64,000 nt of DNA, taken from the NCBI GenBank assembly GCA_040954595.2, contig CM082583.2, forward strand, positions 2,728,001-2,792,000, written 5' to 3'. Shown piece by piece: positions 41,252-55,278 of this stretch (positions are counted from its first letter, which is position 1; the number at the start of each line of letters is the position of its first letter). A model generated the notes under the pieces. That model had not been told where the DNA came from, did not search any database, and saw only the letters and a list, made by a program, of their open reading frames with translations. Source of the stretch: Balanoglossus misakiensis. Its lineage: Eukaryota > Hemichordata. Both the position numbers and the translations under genes were made by a program.

Positions 41252-42679
41252 TTAAAGCTGCAAGCAGCATTGTCGGGCCCAAGCGCTGATCTTGAATTAT
41301 ATATGCACAGTATGAATGAGAAGAAACATAATTTTCTATCGGGTGTATTATCTCATGACATAACAAGGGCGTATGTATTTTTGCTGCTGAAATAGGGTAA
41401 AGTAGGTCAAAGGTCACCTGAGGTCATCCAACATTTGGGCAAAATATTTTGACCCATGCTGGGCCATGTCCAACAAAAACCAAAACTCTAGCTCTATTGG
41501 TTCGCGTGTAATTAGGTATGTGCATATTTAATGAGGTCAGCAGGTGTCACAGGTGAGCCAAAAATTTGGCTTTACATTTAGGTCCCATCCTGCCAAGTGC
41601 CATGGCTGTATCTGCTCTGGATGCTGAGATATGCGAAAGTAGGTCAAAGGTCACCAGAGGTCACCCAAAATTTGGGCAAAAATTTTGATCCCATACTGGT
41701 CCATGTCCAACAAAAATCAAACCTCTAGCTCTATTGGTTCGCCTGAAATTAGCTATGCACATAATTAATGAGGTCAGCAGAGGTCAAAGGGGTCATGAAA
41801 AGTAGCAAAATATTTTGATCACACACTAATCCACATTCATCAAAAACCAAACCTCTAGCCCTATAGGTTAGCCTGGAATTAGATACGCAGAAATAATAAC
41901 GCATGATAAGTAGGTCAAAGGTCATGTGAAAAATCACCAAAAAATTGTAGCATATTTTAGTCACATGACGACTGATATCCATAAAAAGAATTTGTATGCT
42001 ATCAATTTTTAGACTAGAAAAAGGAATTTCAATTTTTCACTGCTTTTTACAAAATCCAATATGGCCGCCATAATCTTCGACCAATCACAATGCTCTTTGC
42101 AAACTTGATAGACATCAGTGTAGTGACCATACTCCCTGAATCTTGCGACTCAGTCATCGGTCCTTCTGGAGAAGAAGATTTTTGCAGTTTTACTATGGTT
42201 TTTCGAAAATCCAATATGGCCGCCATAATCTTCGACCAATCACAATGATCTTCGCAAACTTGATAGACATCAGTTAGGTGACCACATACCCCAAACCCCG
42301 TGTCTCGGTTATCACTGGTTCTGGAGAAGAAGATTTTTGAAATTTAAGCCAGATTTGAGAAAAACAACTGTAGCAAAAAAACTGCAACATTGACAGCAAA
42401 ATTTCCAATTACACAAATGATGGGTAGAAGGTAGTCTACCTGCATGCCAAATTTGAAGTCGATCTGACTTGTAGTTTCTGAGATCTGAGATTTGATTTTT
42501 TTCAGAAAATCCAATATGGCCGCCAGGTCACGTGACTAATTAAGTATTCACAAGTCACTGCACATCTACTCATTGACCTTGACCACTGTAGCAAGTTTGA
42601 GAAGTGTACCTGCAGCGGTGTCTGAGATCTCGTTGCCCAAAGAATTGACACAAGAATAAAGAAAGAAAGAAAGAAAGAA
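41252..42679 (+). mobile_element. Array unit E2, class A
   Basis: Same module order as E1. It starts with the aagcagc form of the 5' palindrome. The tail stops in (GAAA)n at the start of E3. Its displaced 3' end is probably the class A hairpin at 45602-45634. Confidence 0.8.
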
Positions 42680-44098
42680 TTAAAGCTGCAAGCAGCATTG
42701 TCCGGGCCCAAGCTCTATTATCTGATCTGATTATTAGATATGCACATAATTAATGAGTAGAAACATAATGTTGTCTTTTATCGCATGAAATATCAAGGTT
42801 ATATCTATGTTTGGTGCTGATATAGTGTTTAAAGTAGGTCAAAGGTCACCCAGGGGTCACCAAAAATTTGGGGAGAATATTTTGACCCATAGTGGTCCAT
42901 GTCCAACAAAAACCAGACCTCTAGCCCTTTTGGTTAGCCTGGAATTAGGTATGAACATAAATAATGAGTTAAGCAGGTGTCACAGGTGACCCAAAACTTT
43001 GGCTTTTCATTATGGCCCCATACCTCCAAACGCCAAGGCTGTATCTGCTGTGGATGTCGAGATATGCAAAAGTAGGTCAAAGGTCACCCGAGGTCACCCA
43101 AAATTTGGGCAACAAATTTTGACCCAATACTGGTCCATGTCCAATAAAAACCAAACCTCTCCGTCTATTGGTTCATCTGTAATTAGGTATGCGCATATTT
43201 AATGACGTCAGCAGAGGTCAAAGGGGTCATGAAAAGTAGCGAAATTTTTTGATCACATACAAATCCACATACATCAAAACCAAAATGATAGCCCTATAGG
43301 TTAGCCTGGAATTAGATATGCAGAAAAAACGATGTGTCAAAAGTAGGTCAAAGGTCATTGGCAAAATTACCAAAATATTTGGGGTAGGTCCTGGCAGGGG
43401 TGATACCAATGTGCACAAAAATCAGAACTCTGGTACATTTAGAACACGTAGTATGAGCTATATATGCATATATGCAGGTTCTTTAAAAAGTAGGTCAAAG
43501 GTCATGTGAAAATTGCCAAAATATTTGCAACATATTCTAGTCATATGACGACTCATATCCATAGAAAGAATTTGTATGCTATCTATTTTTAGACTAGAAA
43601 AATGATTTCTTAATTTTCACTGGTTTTTACAAAATCCAATATGGCCGCCATAATCTTCGACCAATCACAACGGTCTTCGCAAACTTGATAGACATCAGTT
43701 AGGTGATGTCATACCCTAAATCCCATGACTCGGTTATTGCCGGTTCTGGAGAAGAAGATTTTTGAAGATTTTACTGTACTTTTTTGAAAATCCAATATGG
43801 CGGCCAAAGTCACATGACCGCTCAGGATTTTATTGTCAAACTTTGAAGGGCAGAGGACATGTGTACCATACACCAAATTTGAACTTGATTGGCCCTGTGG
43901 TTTTTGAGAAGAAGCCATTTAAAGATTTTCAGAAAATCCAATATGGCCGCCAGGTCACGTGACTAATTAAATATTCACAAGCCACTGCACATCTACTCAT
44001 TGACCTTGACCACTGTAGCAAGTTTGAGAAGTGTACCTGTAGCCGTTTCAGAGATCTAGGAGAGCAAAGAATTGACATAAGAATAAAGAAAGAAAGAA
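42680..44098 (+). mobile_element. Array unit E3, class B
   Basis: It starts with gtccgggcccaagctctatt. It is closely similar to the unit at 18261-19724, including the same long central part (e.g. ggggtaggtcctggcagggg). The tail stops in (GAAA)n at E4. Its displaced 3' end is probably the class B hairpin at 45549-45580. Confidence 0.8.
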
Positions 44099-45527
44099 AT
44101 ATAGCTGCAAGCAGCGATGACGGGCCCAAGCTTAAGCCGAAGGTCAAAGGTCATATGTCATCACCCAAAAGTTGGGCAAGAAATTTTGACCCCATACTGG
44201 TCCATGTTCAACAAAAATCAAACCTCTAACCCTATTGGTTAGTCTGGAATAAGGTATGCACATAATTAATGAGTTCACCAGGTGTTACAGGTGACTTAAT
44301 AATTTCACTTTTCATTTTCAACCCATCCCTCCAAACGCCAAGGCTGTACTTGCTCTGGATGCTGAGATATGGTTAAGTAGGTCAAAGGTCACCTGAGGTC
44401 ACCCAAAATTTGGGCAAGAAATTTTGACCCTATACTGGTCCATGTCCAATAAGAACAAAACCTGTAGCCCTATTAGTTATCCCTGAATTAGGTATGCACA
44501 TAATTAATGAGATAAGCAGGTGTCACAGGTGACCCCCAATTTTGGCTTTTCAATTTTAGTCCCAACCCTCCAAACGCCAAGTCTGTACCTGCTCTGAATG
44601 CAGAGATATAGGAAAGTAGGTCAAAGGTCACCTGAGGTCACCCAAAATTTGGGCAAACTTTTTTTGACCCCATACTTGTCCATGTTCCACAAGAACAAAA
44701 CCTCTAGCCCTAATAGTTAGCCGAAAATTAGGTATGCACATAATTAATGAGATAAGCAGGTGCCACAGGTGACCCCCAATTTTGGCTTTTCAATTTTAGT
44801 CCCAACCATCCAAACGCCAAGTCTGTACCTACTCTGAATGCAGAGATATAGGAAAGTAGGTCAAAGGTCACCTGAGGTCACCCAAAATTTATTTTGGCGA
44901 AATTTTTTGACCCCATACTGATCCATGTTCCACAAGAACAAAACCTCTAGCCCTAATAGTTAGCCCAAAATTAGGTATGCACATAATTAATGAGTTAAGC
45001 AGGTGTTACAGGTGAGCCAAAAATTTTGCCTTTTATTTTGGTCCCATTCTGCTTACAGGCCAATAGACAGTCACTGTACAGGACCATTGCACAGACGTGG
45101 ACATAGCGTCATAGCTTAACTATACAGTATAGGCCCTTGGCTTAGTCCAAAAATATGAAAAACTAATAATATTTAAAAGTCTTCTTCTCAAAATAGACTT
45201 GGCCCACGGCCTTGATATTTGGTATGTTGGACACTGACCACATGGTCCACAAAGTATCCTAACAGAATTTTGATATCTCCATTCATATGCAAATTAGGCC
45301 CATTTGAAAACTTTCCCCATATATGGTCAACAGGTCACATGACTAATTAAACATTCACAAGGGTACTGCACCAGCTCTCATAGGCCTGCACCATTTTGCC
45401 AAGTTTGAAATTTGAAGGTTCAGCCGTTTTCAAGATCCTATTGGCCGAAAAAACTACACAAGAAAAAAAAGAAGAAAAACCAGGATAATACCAATAGGGC
45501 CCAAGCGCTGCATGCGCTTGGGCCCTA
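44099..45527 (+). mobile_element. Array unit E4, class D, with ~240-bp tandem modules
   Basis: It starts tatagctgcaagcagcgatg with acgggcccaagctt. Inside, gtaggtcaaaggtcacctga recurs at about 44377, 44617 and 44857, a period of about 240 bp. It lacks the atggccgccataat modules of the other classes, and ends with a distinct tail (ccaggataataccaata) and the hairpin gggcccaagcgc-tgca-tgcgcttgggccc at 45497-45525. Confidence 0.75.
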
Positions 45528-45548
45528 AAAACCCCAACGAAACCAATA

Positions 45549-45634
45549 CGGGCCCAAGCCTGGCTTGGCTTGGGCCCGTAAAAATTCCAACGAAACCAAT
45601 AGGGCCCAAGCGCTTGCGTGCGCTTGGGCCCTAA
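45549..45634 (+). repeat. Two stacked orphan 3' ends: class B then class A
   Basis: The B hairpin (45549-45580) and A hairpin (45602-45634) are each preceded only by the short tail ccaacgaaaccaata. No unit body lies between them. They match, in reverse order, the open units E3 (B) and E2 (A). Confidence 0.85.
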
Positions 45635-47061
45635 TTAAAGCTGCGAGCAGCATTGTCGGGCCCAAGCGCTGATCTTGAATTATATATGCACAGTATGAAT
45701 GAGAAGAAACAGAATTTTCTATCGGATGTATTATCGCATGACATAACAAGGATGTGTGTATTATTGCTGCTGAAATAGGGTGAAGTAGGTCAAAGGTCAC
45801 CTGAGGTCACCCAACATTTGGGCAATTTTTTTTTACCCATACTGGTCCATGTCCAACAAAAACCAAAACTCTAGCTCTATTGGTTCGCCTGTAATTAGAT
45901 ATGTGCATATTTAATGAGGTCAGCAGGTGTCACAGGTGACCCAAAAATGTGGCTGTACATTTTTGCCCCATCCTGCCAAATGCCAAGGCTGTATCTGCTC
46001 TGGATGCTGAGATATGCGAAAGTGGGTCAAAGGTCACCTGAGGTCACCAAACATTTGGGCAAAATTTTTTGACCCATACTGGTCCATGTCAAACAAAAAC
46101 TAAAACTCTAGCTCTATTGGTTCGCCTGTAATTAGGTATGTGCATATTTAATGAGGTCAGCAGAGGTCAAAGGGGTCATGAAAAGTAGCAAAATATTTTG
46201 ATCACACACTAATCCACATTCATCAAAAACCAAACCTCTAGCCCTATAGGTTAGCCTGGAATTAGATATGCAGAAATAATAACGCATGATAAGTAGGTCA
46301 AAGGTCATGTGAAAAATCACCAAAAAATTGTAGCATATTTTAGTCACATGACGACTGATATCCATAAAAAGAATTTGTATGCTATCAATTTTTAGACTAG
46401 AAAAAGGAATTTCAATTTGTCACTGCTTTTTACAAAATCCAATATGGCCGCCATAATCTTCGACCAATCACAATGCTCTTTGCAAACTTGATAGACATCA
46501 GTGTAGTGACCATACTCCCCGAATCTTGCGACTCAGTCATCGGTCGTTCTGGAGAAGAAGATTTTTGCAGTTTTACTATGGTTTTTCGAAAATCCAATAT
46601 GGCCGCCATAATCTTCAACCAATCACAATGATCTTCGCAAACTTGATAGACATCAGTTAGGTGACCACATACCCCAAACCCCGTGTCTCGGTTATCACTG
46701 GTTCTGGAGAAGAAGATTTTTGAAATTTAAGCCAGATTTGAGAAAAACAACTGTAGCAAAAAAACTGCAACATTGACAGCAAAATAGCCAATTACACAAA
46801 TGATGGGTAGAAGGTAGTCTACCTGCATGCCAAATTTGAAGTCGATCTGACTTGTAGTTTCTGAGATCTGAGATTTGATTTTTTTCAGAAAATCCAATAT
46901 GGCCGCCAGGTCACGTGACTAATTAAGTATTCACAAGTCACTGCACATCTACTCATTGACCTTGACCACTGTAGCAAGTTTGAGAAGTGTACCTGCAGCG
47001 GTGTCTGAGATCTCGTTGCCCAAAGAATTGACACAAGAATAAAGAAAGAAAGAAAGAAAGA
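45635..47061 (+). mobile_element. Array unit E5, class A
   Basis: A full-length body. The second aggtca module is variant (gtgggtcaaaggtcacc at about 46022). The tail stops in (GAAA)n at E6. The displaced end is probably the hairpin at 51527-51559. Confidence 0.8.
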
Positions 47062-48484
47062 TTAAAGCTGCAAGCAGCATTGTCGGGCCCAAGCGCTGAT
47101 CTTGAATTATATATGCACAGTATGAATGAGAAGAAACAGAATTTTCTATCGGATGTATTATCTCATGACATAACAAGGATGTGTGTATTTTTGCTGCTGA
47201 AATAGGGTGAAGTAGGTCAAAGGTCACCTGAGGTCACCCACAATTTGGGCAATTTTTTTACCCATACTGGTCCATGTCCAACAAAAACCAAAAGTCTAGC
47301 TCTATTGGTTCGCCTGTAATTAGGTATGTGCATATTTAATGAGGTCAGCAGGTGTCACAGGTGACCCAAAAATGTGGCTTTACATTTTGGTCCCATCCTA
47401 CCAAATGCCATGGCTGTATCTGCTCTGGATGCTGAGATATGCGAAAGTAGGTCAAAGGTCACCAGAGGTCACCCAACATTTGGGCAAAAAATGTTGATCC
47501 CATACTGGTCCATGTCCAACAAAAACCAAACCTCTAGCTCTATTGGTTCGCCTGTAATTAGCTATGCACATAATTAATGAGGTCAGCAGAGGTCAAAGGG
47601 GTCATGAAAAGTAGCAAAATATTTTGATCACACACTAATCCACATTCATCAAAAACCAAACGTCTAGCCCTATAGGTTAGCCTGGAATTAAATATGCAGA
47701 AATAATAACGCGTGATAAGTAGGTCAAAGGTCATGTGAAAAATCGCCAAAAAATTGTAACATATTTTAGTCACATGACGATTGATATCCATAAAAAGAAT
47801 TTGTATGCTATCAATTTTTAGACTAGAAAAAGGAATTTCAATTTTTCACTGCTTTTTACAAAATCCAATATGGCCGCCATAATTTTCGACCAATCACAAT
47901 GTTCTTTGCAAACTTGATAGACATCAGTGTAGTGACCATACTCCCCGAATCTTGCGACTCAGTTATTGCCTGTTCTGGAGAAGAAGATTTTTTGAGCTTT
48001 ACTATGGTTTTTCGAAAATCCAATATGGCCGCCATAATCTTCGACCAATCACAATGATCTTCGCAAACTTGATAGACATCAGTTAGGTGACCACATACCA
48101 CAAACCGCGTGACTCGGTTATCGCCGGTTCTGGAGAAGAAGATTTTTGAAATTTTGACCAGATTTCAGAAAAACAACTGTAGCAAAAAAACTGCAACATT
48201 GACAGCAAAATATCCAATTACAAAAATGATGGGTAGAAGGTACACTACCTGCACGCCAAATCTGAAGTCGATCTGACTTGTAGTTTCTGAGATCTGCGAT
48301 TTGCATTTTTTCAGAAAATCCAATATGGCCGCCAGGTCACGTGACTAATTAAGTATTCACAAGTCACTGCACATCTACTTATTGACCTTGACCACTGTAG
48401 CAAGTTTGAGCAGTGTACCTGCAGTAGTTTCAGAGATCTCGTTGGCCGAAGAATTGACACAAGAAAAAAGAAAGAAAGAAAGAA
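47062..48484 (+). mobile_element. Array unit E6, class A
   Basis: Standard class A body with AGGTCAAAGGTCA modules and three atggccgccat blocks. The tail stops at E7. The displaced end is probably the hairpin at 51473-51503. Confidence 0.8.
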
Positions 48485-49964
48485 TTAAAGCTGCGAGCAG
48501 CATTGTCGGGCCCAAGCGCTGATCTTGAATTATATATGCACAGTATGAATGAGAAGAAACAGAATTTAATATCGGATGTATTATCTCATGACATAACAGG
48601 GATGTGTGTATTTTTGCTGCTGAAATAGGGTGAAGTAGGTCAAAGGTCACCTGAGGTCACCCAACGTTTGGGCAATTTTTTTTACCCATACTGGTCCATG
48701 TCCAACAAAAACCAAAACTCTAGCTCTATTGGTTCGCCTGTAATTAGGTATGTGCATATTAAATGAGGTCAGCAGGTGTCACAGGTGACCCAAAAATTTG
48801 GCTTTACATTAAGCTCCCATCCTGCCAAATGCCAAGGCTGTATCTGCTCTGGATGCTGAGATATGTGAAAGTAGGTCAAAGGTCACCAGAGGTCACCCAA
48901 CATTTAGGCAAAAATTTTGACCCCATACTGGTCCATGTTCAACAAAAACCAAACCTCTAGCTCTGTTGGTTCGCCTGTAATTAGCTATGCACATAATTAA
49001 TGAGGTCAGCTGAGGTCAAAGGGGTCATGAAAAGTAGCAAAATATTTTGATCACACACTAATCCACATTCATCAAAAACCAAACGTCTAGCCCTATAGGT
49101 TAGCCAGGAATTAGATATGCAGAAATAATAACGCGTGATAAGTAGGTCAAAGGTCATGTGAAAAATTGTCAAAAAATTGTAACATATTTTAGTCACATGA
49201 CGATTGATATCCATAAAAAGAATTTGTATGCTATCAATTTTAAGACTAGAAAAAGGAATTTCAATTTTTCACTGCTTTTTACAAAATCCAATATGGCCGC
49301 CATAATCTTCGACCAATCACAATGCTGTTTGCAAACTTGATAGACATCAGTGTAGTGACCATACTCCCCGAATCTTGCGACTCAGTCATCGCCCGTTCTG
49401 GAGTAGAAGATTTTTGGAGTTTAACTATGGTTTTTCGAAAATCCAATATGGCCGCCATAATCTTCGACCAATCACAATGATCTTCGCAAACTTGATAGAC
49501 ATCAGTTAGGTGACCACATACCCCAAACCGCGTGACTCGGTTATCGCCGGTTCTGGAGAAGAAGATTTTTGAAATTTTGACCAGATTTCAGAAAAACAAC
49601 TGTAGCAAAAAAACTGCAACATTGACAGCAAAATATCCAATTACAAAAATGATGGGCTGAAGGTACACTACCTGCACGCCAAATCTGAAGTCGATCTGAC
49701 TTGTAGTTTCTGAGATCTGAGATTTGCATTTTTTCAGAAAATCCAATATGGCCGCCATGTCACGTGACTAATTAAATATTCACAAGCCACTGCACATCGA
49801 CTCATTGACCTTGACCACTGTAGCAAGTTTGAGAAGTGTACCTGCAGTAGTTTCAGAGATTTAGTTGGCCGAAGAATTGACACAAGAAAAAAGAAAGAAA
49901 GAAAGAAAGAAAAACCCCAACGAAACCAATAGGGCCCAAGCGCAAGCAAGCGCTTGGGCCCTAA
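48485..49964 (+). mobile_element. Array unit E7, class A, complete
   Basis: A start, class A body, (GAAA)n, ccccaacgaaaccaata and its own hairpin gggcccaagcgc / gcgcttgggccc at 49932-49961. Confidence 0.82.
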
Positions 49965-49967
49965 AGA

Positions 49968-51450
49968 TTAAAGCTGCAAGCAGCATTGTCCGGGCCCAAG
50001 CTCTATTATCTGATCTGATTATTAGATATGCACATAATTAATGAGTAGAAACATAATGCTGTGTTTTATCCCATGAAATATCAAGTTTATATCTATGTTT
50101 GGTGTTGATATAGTGTTAAGTAGGTCAAAGGTCACCCAGAGGTCACCCACAATTTGGGCAGAAAATTTTGACCCATAGTGGTCCATGTTCAACAAAAACC
50201 AGATCTCTAGCCCTTTTGGTTAGCCCGTAATTAGGTATGCACATAAATAATGAGTTAAGCAGGTGTCACAGGTGACCAAAAACTTTGGCTTTTCATTATG
50301 GCCCCATACCTCCAAACGCCAAGGCTGTATCTGCTGTGGATGTCAAGATATGGAAAAGTAGGTCAAAGGTCACCCGAGGTCACCCAACATTTGGGCAAAA
50401 TATTTTGACCCCATAGTGGTCCATGTATAACAAAAACAAAATCTCTAGGTCTATTGGTTCATCTGTAATTAGGTATGTGCATATTTAATGAGGTCAGCAG
50501 AGGTCAAAGGGGTCATGAAAAGTATCAAAATTTTTTGATCACATACAAATCCACATACATCAAAAACCAAACTTATAGCCCTATTGGTTAGCCTGGAATT
50601 AGATATGCAGAAAAAGGATGCGTCAAAAGTAGGTCAAAGGTCATTGTCAAAATTACCAAAATATTTATAGCTTATTCTTGTCATATGATGATTCATATCC
50701 TTAAAAAGAATTTATGTGCTATCAATTTTTAGGCCAGAAAGGGAATTTTTACTTTTTAATGGTTTTTCACAAAATCCAATATGGCCGCCATAATCTTCGA
50801 CCAATCACATTCTTCTTAGCAAACTTGATAGACATCTTTTTAATGACCACACACACCAAATCTTGTGACTCGGTTATCGCCGGTTCTTGAGAAGAAGATT
50901 TTTGAAATTTTACTAGGGTTTTTCGAAAATCCAATATGGCCGCCATAATCTTCGACCAATCACAATGATCTTCGCAAACTTGATAGACATCAGTTAGGTG
51001 ACCACATACACCAAACCCTGTGTCTCGGTTATCACCGGTTCTGGAGAAGAAGATTTTTGAAATTTAAGCCAGATTTCAGAAAAAAAATTGTAGCAAAAAA
51101 CTGCAACTTTGTCAGCATAATTTCCAATTACAAAAATGATGGGCAGAAGGTAGTCTACCAGCATGCCAAATTTGAAGTCGATCTGACTTGTAGTTTCTGA
51201 GATCTGAGATTTGCATTTTTTCAGAAAATCCAAGATGGCCGCCAGGTCACGTGACTAATTAAAAATTCAAGGTTCAATGCACGACTACTCATTGACCTTG
51301 ACCACTGTAGCAAGTTTCAGAAGTGTACCTGCAGCGGTGTCTGAGATCTCGTGGGTCAAAGAATTGACACAAGAATAAAGAAAGAAAGAAAGAAAGTAAA
51401 ATTCCAACGAAACCAATACGGGCCCAAGCCTGGCTTGGCTTGGGCCCGTA
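49968..51450 (+). mobile_element. Array unit E8, class B, complete
   Basis: Class B start; body like 19726-21400; (GAAA)n; and a class B hairpin at 51419-51448 ending GTA. Confidence 0.82.
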
Positions 51451-51472
51451 AAAAACCCCAACGAAACCAATA

Positions 51473-51559
51473 GGGCCCAAGCGCAAGCAAGCGCTTGGGC
51501 CCTAAAAAATTCCAACGAAACCAATAGGGCCCAAGCGCTTGCGTGCGCTTGGGCCCTAA
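51473..51559 (+). repeat. Two stacked orphan 3' ends, both class A
   Basis: Hairpins at 51473-51502 and 51527-51557, each behind a ccaacgaaaccaata tail, with no body between. They match the two open class A units E6 and E5. Confidence 0.85.
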
Positions 51560-52993
51560 TTAAAGCTGCAAGCAGCATTGTCCGGGCCCAAGCTCTATTA
51601 TCTGATCTGATATTAGATATGCACATAATTAATGAGAAGAAACATAATGCTGTGTTTATCCCATGAAATATCAAGGTTATAACTATATTTGGTGCTGATA
51701 TAGTGTTAAGTAGGTCAAAGGTCACCCAGAGGTCACCCACAATTTGGGCAGAAAATTTTGATCCATAGTGGTCCATGTCCAACAAAAACCAGACCTCTTG
51801 GCCTTTTGGTTAGCACGGAATTAGGTATGCACATAAATAATGAATTGAGCAGGGGTCACAGGTGACCCAAAACTTTGGCTTTTCATTATGGCCCCATACC
51901 TCCAAACTCCAAGGCTGTATATGCTGTGGATGTCGAGATATGCAAAAGTAGGTCAAAGGTCACCCGAGGTCACCCAACATTTGTGCAAAATATTTTGACC
52001 CCATACTGGTCCATGTATAACAAAAACCAAACCTCTAGGTCTATTTGTTCATCATTAATTAGGTATGTGCATATTTAATGAGGTCAGCAGAGGTCAAAGG
52101 GGTCATGAAAAGTAGCAAAATTTTTTGATCACATACAAATCCACATACATCAAAAACCAAACTTATAGCCCTATTGGTTAGCCTGGAATTAGATATGCAG
52201 AAAAATGAAGCGTCAAAAGTAGGTCAAAGGTCATTGCCAAAATTACCAAAATATTTATAGCTAATTCTTGTCATATGATGATTCATATCCATAAAAAAAA
52301 TTTCTGTGCTATCAATGTTTAGGCTAGAAAAGGAATTTTTACTTTTTAATCGATTTTCACAAAATTCAATATGGCCGCCATAATCTTCGACCAATCACAT
52401 TCCCCTTCGCAAACTTGATAGACATCTGTTTAATGACCACACACACCAAATCTTGTGACTCGGTTATCGCCCGTTCTGGAGAAGAAGATTTTTGAAGTTT
52501 TACTATGGTTTTTCGAAAATCCAATATGGCCGCCATAATCTTCGACCAATCACAATGATCTTCGCAAACTTGATAGACATCAGTTAGGTGACCACATACC
52601 TCAAATGGCGTGACTCGGTTATCGCCGGTTCTGGAGAAGAAGATTTTTGAAAATTTGACCAGATTTCAGAAAAACAACTGTAGCAAAAAAACTGCAACAT
52701 TGACAGCATAATATCCAATTACAAAAATGATGGGCATAAGGTATACTAGCTGCACACCAAATTTGAAGTCAATCTGACTTGTAGTTTCTGAGATCTGAGA
52801 TTTGCATTTTTTCAGAAAATCCAATATGGCCGCCAGGTCACGTGACTAATTAAATATTCACGAGCCACTGCACATCTACTCATTGGCCCCTATCTGCCTA
52901 CCAAGTTTCAGCCTGGTTGGTGCTGCAGTTTTTGAGATTTAGGTGGCCGAAAAATGGAACCAAGAATAAAGAAGGAAAGAAAGAAAGACTGAA
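51560..52993 (+). mobile_element. Array unit E9, class B
   Basis: Class B start and body. The tail is diverged (ggccgaaaaatggaaccaag, like the class C tail) and stops at E10. No matching class B 3' end could be assigned. Confidence 0.75.
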
Positions 52994-54103
52994 TTAAAGC
53001 TGCAAGCAGCATTGTCCGGGCCCAAGCTCTATTATCTGATCTGATGCTAATATAGTGTTAAGTAGGTCAAAGGTCACCCGAGGTCACCCAACATTTGGGC
53101 AAAATATTTTGACCCCATACTGGTCCATGTATAACAAAAACAAAACCTCTAGGTCTATTGGTTCATCATTAATTAGGTATGCGCATATTTAATGAGGTCA
53201 CCAGAGGTCAAAGGGGTCATGAAAAGTAGCAAAATGTTTTGATCACATACAAATCCACATACATCAAAAACCAAACTTATAGCCCTATTGGTTAGCCTGG
53301 AATTAGATATGCAGAAAAACGATTCGTCAAAAGTAGGTCAAAGGTCATTGCCAAAATTACCAAAATATTTATAGGTTATTCTTGTCATATGATGATTCAT
53401 ATCCATAAAAAGAATTTCTGTGCTATCAATTTTTAGGCTAGAAAAGGAATTTTTACTTTTTAATCGTTTTTCACAAAATCCAATATGGCCGCCATAATCT
53501 TCGACCAATCACATTCCCCTTCGCAAACTTGATAGACATCTGTTTAATGACCACACACACCAAATCTTGTGACTCGGTTATCACCCGTTCTGGAGAAGAA
53601 GATTTTTGAAGTTTTACTATGGTTTTTCGAAAATCCAATATGGCCGCCATAATCTTCGACCAATCACAATGATCTTCGCAAACTTGATAGACATCAGTTA
53701 GGTGACCACATACCCCAAACGGCATAACTCGGTTATCGCCGGTTCTGGAGAAGAAGATTTTTGAAATTTTGACCAGATTTCAGAAAAACAACTGTAGCAA
53801 AAAAACTGCAACATTGACAGCAAAATATCCAATTACAAAAATGATGGGCAGAGGGTATACTACCAGCACGCCAAATCTGAAGTCGATCTGACTTGTAGTT
53901 TCTGAGATCTGAGATTTGCATTTTTTCAGAAAATCCAATATGGCCGCCATGTCACGTGACTAATTAAGTATTCACAAGTCACTGCACATCTACTCATTGA
54001 CCTTGACCACTGTAGCAAGTTTGAGAACTGTACCTGCAGCGGTGTCTGAGATCTAGAGCGCGAAAGAAATGAACCAAGAATAAAGAAAGAAAGAAAGAAA
54101 GAA
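52994..54103 (+). mobile_element. Array unit E10, class B, internally deleted
   Basis: After ctattatctgatctgatg the sequence jumps to ctaatatagtgttaagtagg and a more 3' module, so several hundred bases of the 5' half are missing compared with E9. E11 has the same deletion. Confidence 0.8.
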
Positions 54104-55257
54104 TTAAAGCTGCAAGCAGCATTGTCCGGGCCCAAGCTCTATTATCTGATCTGATGCTAATATAGTGTTAAGTAGGTCAAAGGTCACCCGAGGTCACCCA
54201 ATATTTGGGCAAAATATTTTGACCCCATACTGGTCCATGTATAACAAAAACAAAACCTCTAGGTCTATTGGTTCATCATTAATTAGGTATGCGCATATTT
54301 AATGAGGTCACCAGAGGTCAAAGGGGTCATGAAAAGTAGCAAAATGTTTTGATCACATACAAATCCACATACATCAAAAACCAAACTTATAGCCCTATTG
54401 GTTAGCCTGGAATTAGATATGCAGAAAAATGATTCGTCAAAAGTAGGTCAAAGGTCATTGCCAAAATTACAAAAATATTTATAGCTTATTCTTGTCATAT
54501 GATGATTCATATCCATAAAAAGAATTTCTGTGCTATCAATTTTTAGGCTAGAAAAGGAATTTTTACTTTTTAATCGTTTTTCACAAAATCCAATATGGCC
54601 GCCATAATCTTCAACCAATCACATTCCCCTTCGCAAACTTGATAGACATCCGTTTAATGACCACACACACCAAATCTTGTGACTCGGTTATCGCCCGTTC
54701 TGGAGGAGAAGATTTTTGAAGTTTTACTATGGTTTTTCAAAAATTCAATATGGCCGCCATAATCTTTGACCAATCACAATGATCTTCGCAAACTTGATAG
54801 ACATCAGTTAGGTGACCACATAACCCAAACGGCGTGACTCGGTTATCGCCGGTTCTGGAGAAGAAGATTTTTGAAATTTTGACCAGATTTCAGAAAAACA
54901 ACTGTAGCAAAAAAACTGCAACATTGACAGCAAAATATCCAATTACAAAAATGATGGGCAGAGGGTATACTACCAGCACGCCAAATCTGAAGTCGATCTG
55001 ACTTGTAGTTTCTGAGATCTGAGATTTGCATTTTTTCAGAAAATCCAATATGGCCGCCATGTCACGTGACTAATTAAGTATTCACAAGTCACTGCACATC
55101 TACTCATTGACCTTGACCACTGTAGCAAGTTTGAGAACTGTACCTGCAGCGGTGTCTGAGATCTAGAGCGCGAAAGAAATGAACCAAGAATAAAGAAAGA
55201 AAGAAAAACCCCAACGAAACCAATACGGGCCCAAGCCTGGCTTGGCTTGGGCCCGTA
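54104..55257 (+). mobile_element. Array unit E11, class B, tandem duplicate of E10
   Basis: Shares with E10 the deletion point and nearly every base over 1110 bp, so the pair arose by tandem duplication. It ends with a class B hairpin at 55226-55255. Confidence 0.82.
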
Positions 55258-55278
55258 AAAACCCCAACGAAACCAATA

